A stretch of DNA of 64,000 nt from Oscillospiraceae bacterium (GTDB lineage: Bacteria > Bacillota > Clostridia > Oscillospirales > Oscillospiraceae). Position numbers and translations under genes: made by a program. Positions within the stretch are counted from its first letter, which is position 1. Every line of letters starts with the position of its first letter. The stretch spans positions 213,960 to 277,959 of the forward strand of contig DAOUQJ010000001.1 in NCBI GenBank assembly GCA_030625685.1. Direction: 5' to 3'. Under the pieces are notes generated by a model that made no database searches, was not told the DNA's origin, and saw only the letters and a list, made by a program, of their open reading frames with translations. Shown one piece after another: positions 15,928-24,242 of the stretch.

Positions 15928-17259
15928 TTACGCTTTCCTAACTTCTTTTCCATATGGTTGCGTTGTCAAATAAAAAATCACAAGAAGAGAGGTCAAATAT
16001 TCTGTCACACAGATGGGCAGCCACAAGCCAAACTCACCAAAAATTCTTGGGAATATGAGTAGCCCCAATAGCGTCAAAACCAAACTGCGTGCCGTTGCCA
16101 ATATGATAGAAACAATGGGCTGATTGAGCGCTGTGTAATACGAGGTGATGACCATATTAACCCCTACCACAGGAAAAACTACAGCATAGAATTTGAGCAC
16201 ATATGCCGCAAGTTCCACCGTTTGAAAATCCTTTACAAATAGCGATGCCATTTCTTTTCCAAAGAACATGGCACAAAGTCCAAGCGCCATGCCAATAGCA
16301 ATGCTCAAGCCAAGCGCCAATCTTCGAATGCGACGCACTCGTTCAAGTTGCCCTGCACCAAAATTCACACTCAAAGGCGACTGAATGCCATCAGATACAC
16401 CATAGAACATAAACGTAGCTACATTCAAAACCTGTAAGGCAATGCCATAAGAGGCAACGCCCAATTCACCGATCACTGACAAAATGACGATATTATATAT
16501 AATTCCAGTTGTGGCCACCGCTAAAATGCTGAGCATTTCACTCGAGCCATTAAACAAGATGGCAACAATGCGTCGCATAGGAAAGTGAGGTTTTCGAATT
16601 TCCCAATAGTCTGAACGCAAAATGAACACAAAGAAAATGACGGAAGGCACCAGTTGTGCGGTTCCCGTTGCCAAAGCAGCCCCTTTCATACCCCAACCAA
16701 AGATGACAATGAACACATAGTCGAGCACAATATTAATGAGCATACCAATGACGGTGACAACAATGACAAGCACAGGCTTTTCATCCAGTCGCAAAAAAAA
16801 CGAAAACACCATAGTACTGAGGAAAAACACAGAAAAAAAACCGACATACAATAAATAATCAGACGCCAAGTTCGCCACTGTGCCAGTCAAATTCAGCACA
16901 GAGGGCACCCAGTTGTGTAATCCAACGATAATCCCCGTCATACAGATACCTGCGATGAGAATGAGGTAAAAGGTCAAACTAAAATATTCCTTACTGGTTT
17001 CATCATCCTTTGCCCCTTTGTGAATGCCCGCCAACGTCGAGCCCCCAATGCCAATCATAGGCGCAAAACTAATCATATAGCTCACAACAGGCATGATGAG
17101 CGTAATGGCTGTGATGGCTTCTTTGCCAATCACACGACCAATGAATATCGTATCCACCAATGCGGCCACGTTCGTTGCCAACATGGCAAGCATCGCAGGA
17201 ATGACATATTGTAAAAATATGCGTTTTTCACTTGTACTTAGTAAATCTAATTTTTTCAA
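15928..17259 (-). CDS. MATE-family efflux transporter
   Basis: A 443-residue protein with 12 predicted membrane helices in two related six-helix halves. MATE features are ATNVAALVDTIFIGRVIGKEAITA in helix 1-2, PMIGIGGSTLAGIHKGA, and in the second half GVSDGIQSPLSVNFGAGQ. MATE carriers expel drugs or metabolites against Na+ or H+ entry. The start is TTG 17257-17259 behind GAGAGGG. It is transcribed alone on the minus strand, divergent from the arsR-type gene. Confidence 0.93.
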   Translation of the reverse strand: MKKLDLLSTSEKRIFLQYVIPAMLAMLATNVAALVDTIFIGRVIGKEAITAITLIMPVVSYMISFAPMIGIGGSTLAGIHKGAKDDETSKEYFSLTFYLILIAGICMTGIIVGLHNWVPSVLNLTGTVANLASDYLLYVGFFSVFFLSTMVFSFFLRLDEKPVLVIVVTVIGMLINIVLDYVFIVIFGWGMKGAALATGTAQLVPSVIFFVFILRSDYWEIRKPHFPMRRIVAILFNGSSEMLSILAVATTGIIYNIVILSVIGELGVASYGIALQVLNVATFMFYGVSDGIQSPLSVNFGAGQLERVRRIRRLALGLSIAIGMALGLCAMFFGKEMASLFVKDFQTVELAAYVLKFYAVVFPVVGVNMVITSYYTALNQPIVSIILATARSLVLTLLGLLIFPRIFGEFGLWLPICVTEYLTSLLVIFYLTTQPYGKEVRKA

Positions 17260-17479
17260 AAAGAGCCCTCTCTCATACCTTAGTTTTCATTCTGTTTCTG
17301 TCATATTTAAATGCAATGCTATTTTCAAAACTCGCAAGATATGTAAATCTATATTATATTTCATTATAAACCATCGTAAGACAACTATTCCAGTGTTTTA
17401 TTAGCTTAGAACCTTTTTTGGAATTTCATCTATACTGTAGTGTGACAATAATAAGGCAAACTATCAAAAACGCGCACAC

Positions 17480-17529
17480 TTGACAGTATGCAATTTTTAT
17501 GTTAACATTTGAACAAGTATTCAAATGTT
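17480..17529 (+). promoter_or_regulatory. Promoter overlapped by an ArsR/SmtB-type operator
   Basis: TTGACA (17480-17485), 17 bp, TAACAT (17503-17508). A perfect inverted repeat, AACATTTGAA (17504-17513) and TTCAAATGTT (17520-17529), covers the -10 and +1 region. Its core TTTGAACA-AG-TATTCAAA fits the 12-2-12 operator bound by ArsR/SmtB proteins. The regulator encoded 16 bp downstream should repress here and release on metal binding. Confidence 0.85.
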
Positions 17530-17545
17530 CAAATGGAGGAGTATT

Positions 17546-17863
17546 ATGGAACGCTGTGTAGAAGGAGCAACCCTAGTTGCAATGGAAGAGGAAGAAAGCC
17601 GAGATTTAAGTCTTTTATTCAAAATGTTCTCTGACCCATCCAGAATTAAAATACTTGCACTGCTAGAGGGCAAAGAGGTCTGTGTCAATCACATTTCCTC
17701 TACCTTGGGTATGTCAATTTCCGCAGTGTCTCAACAGTTGCGCCTTCTGCGCAATCAAAAACTTGTGCGTTATGTCAAAGACGGCAAACAGAGTTTTTAC
17801 ACCTTAGATGACGACCATGTCTCTACATTACTCAACGTTGCCCGTGAACATATCTCACACTAA
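17546..17863 (+). CDS. ArsR/SmtB-family metal-responsive repressor
   Basis: 105 residues from ATG 17546 (GGAGGA upstream). The winged helix includes MFSDPSRIKILALLEG, HISSTLGMSISAVSQQLRLLR recognition helix, and wing VRYVKDGKQSFY. The C-terminal helix contains D-x-H-x10-H-x2-H (DDH...EHISH), the alpha-5 site that binds Zn(II)/Co(II)/Ni(II) in SmtB, CzrA and NmtR. The alpha-3 site is degenerate (VCVNH instead of CxC), although one Cys there and Cys4 near the N-terminus remain. Zinc sensing is the best inference. It precedes the permease gene by 11 bp and surely shares its transcript. Confidence 0.92.
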   Translation: MERCVEGATLVAMEEEESRDLSLLFKMFSDPSRIKILALLEGKEVCVNHISSTLGMSISAVSQQLRLLRNQKLVRYVKDGKQSFYTLDDDHVSTLLNVAREHISH

Positions 17864-17874
17864 GGAGTGATTTT

Positions 17875-19014
17875 ATGATTCAGAAATTTTTCCACGAACT
17901 ATATAACTTATCCATTGACATGGGTTTTTATATGGTCATCGGTCTTTTATTCGTCGCATTCTTCACAACATTTATGAAGAAAGAAACCATCGCCAAGCAT
18001 TTAGGAAAAAATGACCTCACGTCCAGTGCCAAAGCAAGTCTCTTTGGAGTGCCACTTCCTCTTTGCTCTTGTGGTGTGGTGCCAACTGCAGTCTACTTAA
18101 AAGAAAATGGTGCGTCCAATGCAACCGTGACTTCGTTTCTCATTTCCACACCGCAAACAGGGGTAGACTCCATCATCGCCACTTATGGTCTTATGGGAAT
18201 TACCTTCGCGTGGTTTCGCCCCATAGCCGCCTTTATATCAGGCATTTTTGGTGGACTGCTCGTGAGTATCTTCGGCAAGCATGAGAACATACAACCGCAA
18301 GCACCGAGCTCGTGCAGTTGCTGCACCCATGCCAGTGCCGAAACAGATGCCTGTCATACTAATGTCGAAACAGAGACTCACTCCTGTTGTTCCTCAGACG
18401 GGCATGACCACAGCTCCGCCTCCTCTTCTCAAACAGTCATAGGAAAGCTCAAAGCCTCATTTCAATATGCCTTTGGCGACTTTTTAGCTGACATCAGCTT
18501 ACACTTTCTGATTGGTCTTGTGATTGCCGCCATCATTTCTGTTGTCTTGCCAGCCGACTTTCTTGTGAATATGGGTCTCACTTCAGGCATTGTTGCTATG
18601 CTCGTGATGATTGTCATCGGTGCACCTATGTATATTTGCTCCACTGCGTCTATTCCCATTGCGCTTATGCTCATGAGCAAAGGGCTAAGCCCTGGCACTG
18701 CCTTTGTCTTTCTCTTTATGGGCCCCTTTACGAATATTGCGAGCCTTTCCGTCTTATCTAAGGTGCTCGGCAAAAAAATCACAGGGATTTATTTGTTTGC
18801 GGCTTCTGTTGCTTCTATCGTTATGGGTTATCTGCTTGACTTTTTGGTCACTGCCTACAGCTTACCTGTCATCACCCAAACCACCAATCATATGATGGGA
18901 CACGGTGGTGCAACATGGTTTAAAGTCGTGGTTGCTGGTGCATTCATGCTGCTTGTTCTTTATCATTTGATTATGCATTTAAGAAATAAACGAATGGCAA
19001 ATCTTTCTATGTAA
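17875..19014 (+). CDS. ArsP/SO_0444-type permease with Cys/His-rich loop
   Basis: A 379-residue membrane protein of the PF03773 permease family. Both halves carry the polar helix pair of the family: GVPLPLCSCGVVPTAVYL with a conserved CSC, and later APMYICSTASIPIALMLMSKG. SO_0444-type members export Cu/Zn, while ArsP exports organoarsenicals. Between the halves (~residues 140-190) is a cytosolic loop with about eight Cys and several His (SCSCCTH, CHTN, HSCCSSDGHDH), a probable metal-collecting segment. With the SmtB-type regulator this points to export of a soft or borderline metal ion. The hairpin at 19031 terminates it. Confidence 0.9.
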   Translation: MIQKFFHELYNLSIDMGFYMVIGLLFVAFFTTFMKKETIAKHLGKNDLTSSAKASLFGVPLPLCSCGVVPTAVYLKENGASNATVTSFLISTPQTGVDSIIATYGLMGITFAWFRPIAAFISGIFGGLLVSIFGKHENIQPQAPSSCSCCTHASAETDACHTNVETETHSCCSSDGHDHSSASSSQTVIGKLKASFQYAFGDFLADISLHFLIGLVIAAIISVVLPADFLVNMGLTSGIVAMLVMIVIGAPMYICSTASIPIALMLMSKGLSPGTAFVFLFMGPFTNIASLSVLSKVLGKKITGIYLFAASVASIVMGYLLDFLVTAYSLPVITQTTNHMMGHGGATWFKVVVAGAFMLLVLYHLIMHLRNKRMANLSM

Positions 19015-19030
19015 CAACATTTCTAAATAA

Positions 19031-19074
19031 AAAAGCCCTCCCAGCGAACACTGTCGCTTAGAGGGCTTTTTTTA
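19031..19074. terminator. Bidirectional terminator between convergent metal-transport genes
   Basis: AAAAGCCCTC and GAGGGCTTTT enclose an inner AGCGA/TCGCT stem, with A- and T-runs on both sides. It serves the permease (+) and the CDF gene (-), whose stop codon it touches. Confidence 0.92.
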
Positions 19075-19947
19075 TTCTTCATCGTTTGGCTCCACGCAAA
19101 CGGTAATATCTGCAATGTTTTCATTATAGTCCTTGGCTTTATGCTTAATTTCCTGCGTTAAGCTGTGCGCCTTTCTCACATTCATATCTCCAGCTACTTT
19201 GATGTGCATTTCCACATAGTATAAATTCCCCACTTTTCGCACCAGAATATGATGTGGATCTTGAATTTCCTCATGCTCGTTGGCGAGTCGTTCCAATTCT
19301 TTTGTGATATAGTCATAAATCTGTGTTTCCATCATCTCTTGAATGCAGGGCCAAATGATATCCCAACTTGCCTTGAGTAGGAATAAAGCAATAATGATGG
19401 TCGCAATGCTGTCAACAAAGTAAAGTTCCTCAGATATTCGTGTGAGTATAAATGCAATGATAACAGGCACTGAGCTCAGTGCATCTGTTCTGTGATGCCA
19501 AGCATTGGCGATAAGTCCCCTGCTTGCTATCTGTTTTCCTTTTCGATATGTCCATCGATATAGTATTTCTTTTGAAACAACCGATAAAACAGCAGCAAAA
19601 AGCACAATCATGGTCGGTCTTCTCACCACTTGGTGATAAATGTTCATGATTCCCATTTTCATGAATTCAATGCCTGTCATGAGCAAAATGATCCCAATGC
19701 CAATACTCACAAAGGTCTCTATCCGTCCATGCCCATATGGATGCTCTTTGTCTGGCGCAGCATGCCAATATTTTGATCCCCAAATGATAGATATATCTGA
19801 AATCAAATCAGAAAAACTGTGTATACCATCTGCTATGAGCGCCTGACTAAAGCCAACAATCCCAGCCGTGATTTTCAGCACTGCCAAAAGAATGTTGACA
19901 ATTGCACCGACGATGGTATATCTTTGCACATCTCGTACTTCTTGCAC
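19072..19947 (-). CDS. Cation diffusion facilitator (CDF) transporter
   Basis: A 291-residue protein with six membrane helices and a C-terminal cytosolic ferredoxin-like domain. Metal-site helices are visible: ADGIHSFSDLISDISIIWG (helix 2) and AWHHRTDALSSVPVII (helix 5, H-x3-D), plus the DKEHPYGHGRIE loop. The C-terminal domain has VRKVGNLYYVEMHIKVAGDMNVRKAHSL, the usual CDF regulatory fold. CDF proteins exchange Zn, Fe, Mn or Co for protons. The start is GTG 19947 behind TAGGA. Being convergent with the arsR-permease pair, it may belong to the same metal-homeostasis region but has its own promoter. Confidence 0.93.
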   Translation of the reverse strand: MQEVRDVQRYTIVGAIVNILLAVLKITAGIVGFSQALIADGIHSFSDLISDISIIWGSKYWHAAPDKEHPYGHGRIETFVSIGIGIILLMTGIEFMKMGIMNIYHQVVRRPTMIVLFAAVLSVVSKEILYRWTYRKGKQIASRGLIANAWHHRTDALSSVPVIIAFILTRISEELYFVDSIATIIIALFLLKASWDIIWPCIQEMMETQIYDYITKELERLANEHEEIQDPHHILVRKVGNLYYVEMHIKVAGDMNVRKAHSLTQEIKHKAKDYNENIADITVCVEPNDEE

Positions 19948-20114
19948 AATTTCCTACCTTTCGTTTCATCCACACCATAAATTGTGGTTTGCTTCCACTT
20001 CATTCCAATCATTGTACCGTCTAGCGCTTGTCTTTGTCAAGTTTGGCCCAATGTTTGCCTGCGTCAACTTTTGTCTGTCTATGTCATAGAAGAAAAAATG
20101 GTCAAATGGTCAGA

Positions 20115-20150
20115 GAAACCGACACCGGAATCCCATTCCAGTGTCGGTTC
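20115..20150. terminator. Hairpin terminator after the amidase gene
   Basis: GAAACCGACACCGGAAT and ATTCCAGTGTCGGTTC form a ~16-bp stem with a 3-nt loop. The T-rich side is better on the plus strand (ATTTCGTTTTTT), so its polarity is uncertain. Confidence 0.6.
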
Positions 20151-20218
20151 ATTTCGTTTTTTACACGCAAACAAGTTGCACTCACATATCCTTGAATGAA
20201 ACCTGCCTCTGCGTCACG

Positions 20219-20941
20219 TTAATCTAAAAGACCTAAGCGGTCTAGCATCACCACAACTTCTTGCCGTGTGGCAAACGATTTTGGTCGTGTGCCATCTACA
20301 ATCCCCTGTTCGGAGGCTTTTTCCCAAGCGCTTTTTGCCCAGTCATCTGGTAAATCTTCTTCCCCACTGTATGGCACGCCAAAATAATGACAGACACCCA
20401 TGACCGTAGAAACCGCCAAGGTATTACGATACCCCTCTGATTTGAGCAGTTCCACTTCCACTTTGTTGGTGTGAAAACCATATTCAATGAGACAAGCGGG
20501 CGCATAGGTCTTTCGCAAAACAGTAAAGCCGTCGTTGTGCACGATGCCAGTGTCAATGATTTCGACTCCATTTTCTGCAAGCGATTTGACAAGTGCTTTT
20601 GCAGCCACATTTCGTTTTGCTTCCATTGGTGGCGCCAAAGTGAACACCAATAGCCCTGAGACTTCACTCCAACCATCCCCACCCGTGGCATTTGAATGCA
20701 AGGATAAAAAGAGGTCAGAGTCATTTTCATTGCTGATATTGGCACGTTCTGTCAAACTTGGCTTTTCGTTTTCGTGGCGTGTCACGACGACCGAAAAGCC
20801 CTCCGCTTCCAATCGCCAAGCCAGCCTTTGCGTCATATCCCAAGTAAATTCTGCTTCTCGATACGTGCCATCCGGCGATCCATTCACAGTATCTGGACCA
20901 TGCCCAGGGTCAAGACAAATGGTCGCAATGGTTTTGTTCAT
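20219..20941 (-). CDS. N-acetylmuramoyl-L-alanine amidase (Amidase_3) with phage-lysin-like C-terminal domain
   Basis: Cleaves the MurNAc-L-Ala bond in peptidoglycan. ATG 20941 is chosen for AAGGAGA 6-7 nt upstream, giving 240 residues. Zinc and catalytic residues of Amidase_3 are in place: CLDPGHG (His), YREAEFTWD (Glu), SLHSNA (His) and CLIEYGF (catalytic Glu). The last ~50 residues (DDWAKSAWEKASEQGIVDGT then RPKSFATRQEVVVMLDRLGL) form an SLH-like module common at the end of clostridial phage endolysins. There is no signal peptide. With no holin or phage genes around, this is a stand-alone, possibly domesticated lysin. Confidence 0.92.
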   Translation of the reverse strand: MNKTIATICLDPGHGPDTVNGSPDGTYREAEFTWDMTQRLAWRLEAEGFSVVVTRHENEKPSLTERANISNENDSDLFLSLHSNATGGDGWSEVSGLLVFTLAPPMEAKRNVAAKALVKSLAENGVEIIDTGIVHNDGFTVLRKTYAPACLIEYGFHTNKVEVELLKSEGYRNTLAVSTVMGVCHYFGVPYSGEEDLPDDWAKSAWEKASEQGIVDGTRPKSFATRQEVVVMLDRLGLLD

Positions 20942-21027
20942 ACCTGGTCTCCTTCCAAAAGCAATACTACTCACTCACCTCGCCCGAAACGTCCTATCTT
21001 AGTAAAAGAATTCCGATGTTTTATTTT

Positions 21028-21561
21028 CTACTGCGCACTTTGGTCAATAAAAATCGGAAGTTCGGGTGGAAAGAGCGTAAAGAGCGTAAAGACTCCCAAC
21101 ACCATCATCATAAAGAGCACAGCGAAGGTATATGATCCCCGTTTTCCATATCGATAGACATGAAACCCCAAAAGCTGCCCCACAAGAAACGCAATGAATA
21201 AAATGGCTATGTCTGCCCAAATTCGCTCTATTCCAAACGCTCCGGTATAAAAATAATAAAGCAAGGGAATGAGTGCAAGGGAAACAAATAGCGACACAGC
21301 CGCTCCAGTAAACCAGCGGTCTTTGTCAATCTTCTCTTTTTTCCCCCTCCATATGTAGTATATGCTCCACCATAGAATCGTGGGCAGCACCACCATTTTC
21401 ATGTGTTCCCACACACTCTCATTCACAGGTGCAATGAGAGAAACCAAAAAGTTTTCTCCCGATAATTCATAAGCAAAATGCAAAAAAGAACCCATCAGAA
21501 AAAGTACTGGCACCCCAATGAGAATCATCCAACGACTTTGTCGTTTCATATCATTGTTCAT
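21028..21561 (-). CDS. DUF6512-like integral membrane protein
   Basis: 177 residues from ATG 21561, selected because GAGGTGAT lies 4-8 nt upstream; the longer frame to 21630 has no ribosome site. About six membrane helices are predicted. After the first helix comes FAYELSGENFLVSLIAPVNE SVWEHMKMVVLP, the signature of this small family in Bacillota, whose function is unknown. It lies between the amidase and the divergent polyamine operon and shows no clear link to either. Confidence 0.7.
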   Translation of the reverse strand: MNNDMKRQSRWMILIGVPVLFLMGSFLHFAYELSGENFLVSLIAPVNESVWEHMKMVVLPTILWWSIYYIWRGKKEKIDKDRWFTGAAVSLFVSLALIPLLYYFYTGAFGIERIWADIAILFIAFLVGQLLGFHVYRYGKRGSYTFAVLFMMMVLGVFTLFTLFPPELPIFIDQSAQ

Positions 21562-21654
21562 CACAATCACCTCAAGCCTTTCTCTATAGAATATGTAGAA
21601 ACAATCACAGCTTATGTATCTACGTTTCAATTTCTAAAAATATGGCAATCTGAC

Positions 21655-21683
21655 TTGACGCTTCCCTTGATTTTTGCTATAAT
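21655..21683 (+). promoter_or_regulatory. Strong promoter of the polyamine operon
   Basis: TTGACG (21655-21660), 17 bp, TATAAT (21678-21683). Predicted start near 21690, about 320 nt before the speD start codon. Confidence 0.85.
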
Positions 21684-21689
21684 ACGTGC

Positions 21690-22009
21690 AGTTTCTTGTC
21701 ACAACATAAGAACTACTTGACCGCTTCACAATGAAGCTAAGGCCATACGGACAGCCGGGTCAACTGCCGATTGGGTGTAGATCACCCTTATTGATTGCAC
21801 ATATGTGCAACTTTTATAAGTTGGTTACTTCATAACCGAAATGTGTACCAGATGCACAGCTTGTGAAACGGTCAATAAGTGTAGAATGTAGTTCTAGCTT
21901 TATTAAGCATTTGTCTCAAGATATTATTGAAACATTTACATCTCCATTGACTAATTCATGCATTGTGGTATACCACAATGCTTTTTTGTTTTCTAGGAGG
22001 TATCATAGT
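21690..22009 (+). promoter_or_regulatory. Structured riboswitch-like leader of speD, class unassigned
   Basis: The 5' strand TTGACCGCTTCAC-AATG-AAGCT (21717-21738) pairs with the continuous 3' strand at 21858-21875 (AGCTT then GTGAAACGGTCAA), closing a ~120-nt multibranch domain. Hairpins inside: CGGACAG/CTGCCG (21748-21769), GGGTG/CACCC (21773-21787), TTGCAC/GTGCAA (21795-21810), GGTTA/TAACC (21823-21837) and TGTG/CACA (21842-21858). An intrinsic terminator (21960-21987) lies just before the speD ribosome site. CACAATG in the closing stem (21727-21733) is complementary to CATTGTG in the terminator's 5' arm, so the two structures could be mutually exclusive. It does not match SAM-I, cobalamin, M-box, ykkC or T-box consensus as I know them. 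Confidence 0.7.
21960..21988 (+). terminator. Leader terminator upstream of speD (probable attenuator)
   Basis: A perfect 22-nt palindrome (CATTGTGG-TATA-CCACAATG plus a closing G/C pair) is followed by T6. It sits between the speD promoter and the speD ribosome site, so without read-through control the operon would be silenced. Confidence 0.85.
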
Positions 22010-22741
22010 ATGCAAGAAAAAATGCAACTATATGGATTTAACAATTTAACAAAGTCTTTGAGCTTTAATATATATGATGTGTGCTACGCCAAAACTCAGC
22101 GAGAACAAAAAGACTATATTGCCTACATCGATGAGCAATATAACTCAGAACGGCTGACCAATATTCTTTATAAACTCACCGAAATGATTGGCGCCACTGT
22201 ACTTAACGTCTCAAAACAAGACTATGAGCCACAAGGGGCAAGTGTCACATTTTTGATTGCCGAAGAGAGCATGCTCGACAGTCGCAGTGGCGATACTGTG
22301 GTTGCTCACTTGGATAAAAGCCATGTGACGGTGCATACTTATCCTGAGTATCACCCTGAAAACTCGATTGCCACCTTCCGTGTTGACATCGACATTGCTA
22401 CATGTGGTGAAATCACACCGCTTTCTACCTTAGACTTTCTGCTCGGCAGTTTTGATTCAGACATCATCACCCTTGATTATAAAGTGAGAGGCTTCACCCG
22501 TGACCTAAATGGCAAAAAACTCTTTTTAGATCATCACATCACGTCCATTCAAGACTATATTCATCCAAGCACCTTAGAAAAATACGACTCCATCGACGTG
22601 AACGTGTATCAGTCAAATATCTTTCACACCAAAATGCTCATCAAAGAAGTGGATTTGCAAAACTATCTCTTCAACACCGATGTGTATGAATTACCACCTC
22701 GTCAGCGCCTTTCTATCACCGAGAGCTACGCCGTGAAATGA
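22010..22741 (+). CDS. speD: S-adenosylmethionine decarboxylase proenzyme, E. coli type
   Basis: Makes decarboxylated SAM, the aminopropyl donor. ATG 22010 follows AGGAGGT; the frame is open further upstream but runs through the leader terminator, so the longer start is rejected. The 243-residue protein matches E. coli SpeD closely along its length: LYGFNNLTKSLSFNIYD, RQ/KQDYEPQGASVTFL, VVAHLDKSHVTVHTYPE, DYKVRGFTRDLNGKK and DVNVYQSNIFHTKMLIKE. The Ser of DKSH is the expected self-cleavage site that becomes the pyruvoyl group. Bacillus and many thermophiles use a much shorter SpeD, so the long class is notable here. First gene of the operon. Confidence 0.96.
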   Translation: MQEKMQLYGFNNLTKSLSFNIYDVCYAKTQREQKDYIAYIDEQYNSERLTNILYKLTEMIGATVLNVSKQDYEPQGASVTFLIAEESMLDSRSGDTVVAHLDKSHVTVHTYPEYHPENSIATFRVDIDIATCGEITPLSTLDFLLGSFDSDIITLDYKVRGFTRDLNGKKLFLDHHITSIQDYIHPSTLEKYDSIDVNVYQSNIFHTKMLIKEVDLQNYLFNTDVYELPPRQRLSITESYAVK

Positions 22742-22790
22742 TTGAAATCTTCAGTGGAACAAACGTCTATTAGGAAAAGGAGGTTACCTA

Positions 22791-24242
22791 TTGCATAATC
22801 AGTCCAAAGCTCCCATCTATGATGCACTCATACAGTTTGATCAAATGCGCATCGTTCCCTTTGATGTGCCAGGACATAAACGCGGTAAGGGAAATCCTGC
22901 CCTTGTCGACTTTTTGGGTAGTGCCTGCCTATCTGTTGATGTCAATTCCATGAAACCGCTCGACAATCTCTGCCATCCTGTCTCTGTCATCAAAGAGGCA
23001 GAAGAAATTGCAGCCGAAGCCTTTCGCGCAAATCATGCTTTTTTCATGGTCGGAGGCACAACCTCTTCCGTACAAGCCATGATTTTGTCCGTTGTCGGTC
23101 GTGGCGATAAAATCATCTTGCCCCGCAACGTGCATCGCAGCGTCATCAATGCCCTCATTTTGTGTGGCGCAACCCCAGTTTATATCAATCCGCAAACCAA
23201 CGAGACCCTTGGCATTTCTCTTGGGATGTCACTATCTGATGTACAAAAAGCAATCCATGAACACCAAGATGCCAAGGCGGTCTTTGTCAATAATCCCACC
23301 TATTACGGCATCTGCTCGAATCTCAAAGACATCACAGACCTTGCCCATCTAAACAACATGAAAGTGCTCGTGGATGAAGCGCATGGCACACACTTTTATT
23401 TTGGAGAAAACATGCCAACAGCCGCCATGGACGCAGGCGCGGACTTCGCCTCCGTCAGCATGCATAAGTCAGGCGGTTCTTTGACGCAAAGCTCCATTTT
23501 ACTCTGCGGAAAAAACGTCAATGCCGACTATGTGCGCCAAGTCATCAACCTCACACAGACCACAAGCGCCTCTTACCTTCTCATGTCAAGTTTGGACATT
23601 TCTAGGCGAAATCTTGCCCTAAGTGGCAAAGAGATTTTTAGACAAGTGACCGATTTGACGCGCTACGCCAGAGAAGAAATCAATTTAATCGGCGACTATT
23701 ATGCCTACGCCAAAGAGCTCATAAACGGCGACAGCATTTTCGACTTTGACGAAACAAAGCTCTCAGTTAACACGCTTTCTCTTGGACTTGCCGGCATTGA
23801 AGTTTACGATCTGCTCCGAGATGAATACGACATTCAAATTGAGTTTGGCGATTTGGGCAACATCTTGGCCTACGTCTCCGTTGGAGACTCACATAAAAAC
23901 ATCGAGCGTTTGATTGGCGCCCTTTCAGAAGTAAAACGCATCTATAAACGCGAGAAAAACACGCTCATGACGCATGAATACATCTCCCCTCTTGTCTCCA
24001 TGCCACCACAGCAAGCCTTCTATTCCAAAAAAGAAAGTGTTCCACTTAAAAAAGCAGTTGGACACATCTGCTGTGAGTTTGTCATGGCCTACCCTCCTGG
24101 CATCCCCATTTTAGCTCCAGGCGAAACCGTAACAAAAGAAATCATTGACTACATCGCCTATGCCAAAGAAAAAGACTGCTCCCTCACAGGACCAGAAGAC
24201 ATGGACGTCAATCACCTCAACATATGGAAAGGAGATTACTAA
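22791..24242 (+). CDS. speA: Orn/Lys/Arg decarboxylase, PLP fold type I (arginine decarboxylase-like)
   Basis: A 483-residue enzyme of the Bacillus SpeA/YaaO-type group, shorter than the ~700-residue inducible decarboxylases. The start is TTG 22791 behind AAAAGGAGGT. Motifs: VPFDVPGHKRGKGNP at the N-terminus, FMVGGTTSSVQAMILS phosphate loop, VDEAHGTHFYFGE, and the PLP lysine in SVSMHKSGGSLTQSS. The C-terminal segment has YPPGIPILAPGETVT, shared by the family. Substrate cannot be fixed from sequence; an agmatinase-family gene in the same operon argues for arginine to agmatine. The stop overlaps the speE start (TAATG). Confidence 0.93.
   Translation: MHNQSKAPIYDALIQFDQMRIVPFDVPGHKRGKGNPALVDFLGSACLSVDVNSMKPLDNLCHPVSVIKEAEEIAAEAFRANHAFFMVGGTTSSVQAMILSVVGRGDKIILPRNVHRSVINALILCGATPVYINPQTNETLGISLGMSLSDVQKAIHEHQDAKAVFVNNPTYYGICSNLKDITDLAHLNNMKVLVDEAHGTHFYFGENMPTAAMDAGADFASVSMHKSGGSLTQSSILLCGKNVNADYVRQVINLTQTTSASYLLMSSLDISRRNLALSGKEIFRQVTDLTRYAREEINLIGDYYAYAKELINGDSIFDFDETKLSVNTLSLGLAGIEVYDLLRDEYDIQIEFGDLGNILAYVSVGDSHKNIERLIGALSEVKRIYKREKNTLMTHEYISPLVSMPPQQAFYSKKESVPLKKAVGHICCEFVMAYPPGIPILAPGETVTKEIIDYIAYAKEKDCSLTGPEDMDVNHLNIWKGDY

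Noticed and set aside
20219..20941. Prophage remnant around the lysin-like amidase
   Set aside because: No holin, tail, integrase or attachment-site duplication is visible nearby; the gene stands alone.
21690..21900. Assignment of the speD leader to SAM-I, cobalamin, M-box or T-box classes
   Set aside because: A stretch (ACAGCCGGGTCAACTG) is loosely like the cobalamin core and another like M-box, but the diagnostic conserved elements and the junction topology of these classes are not present.
21863..22009. Upstream extension of the speD reading frame (49 extra codons)
   Set aside because: It runs through the leader's closing stem and terminator, lacks a ribosome site, and speD homology with a good AGGAGGT begins at 22010.
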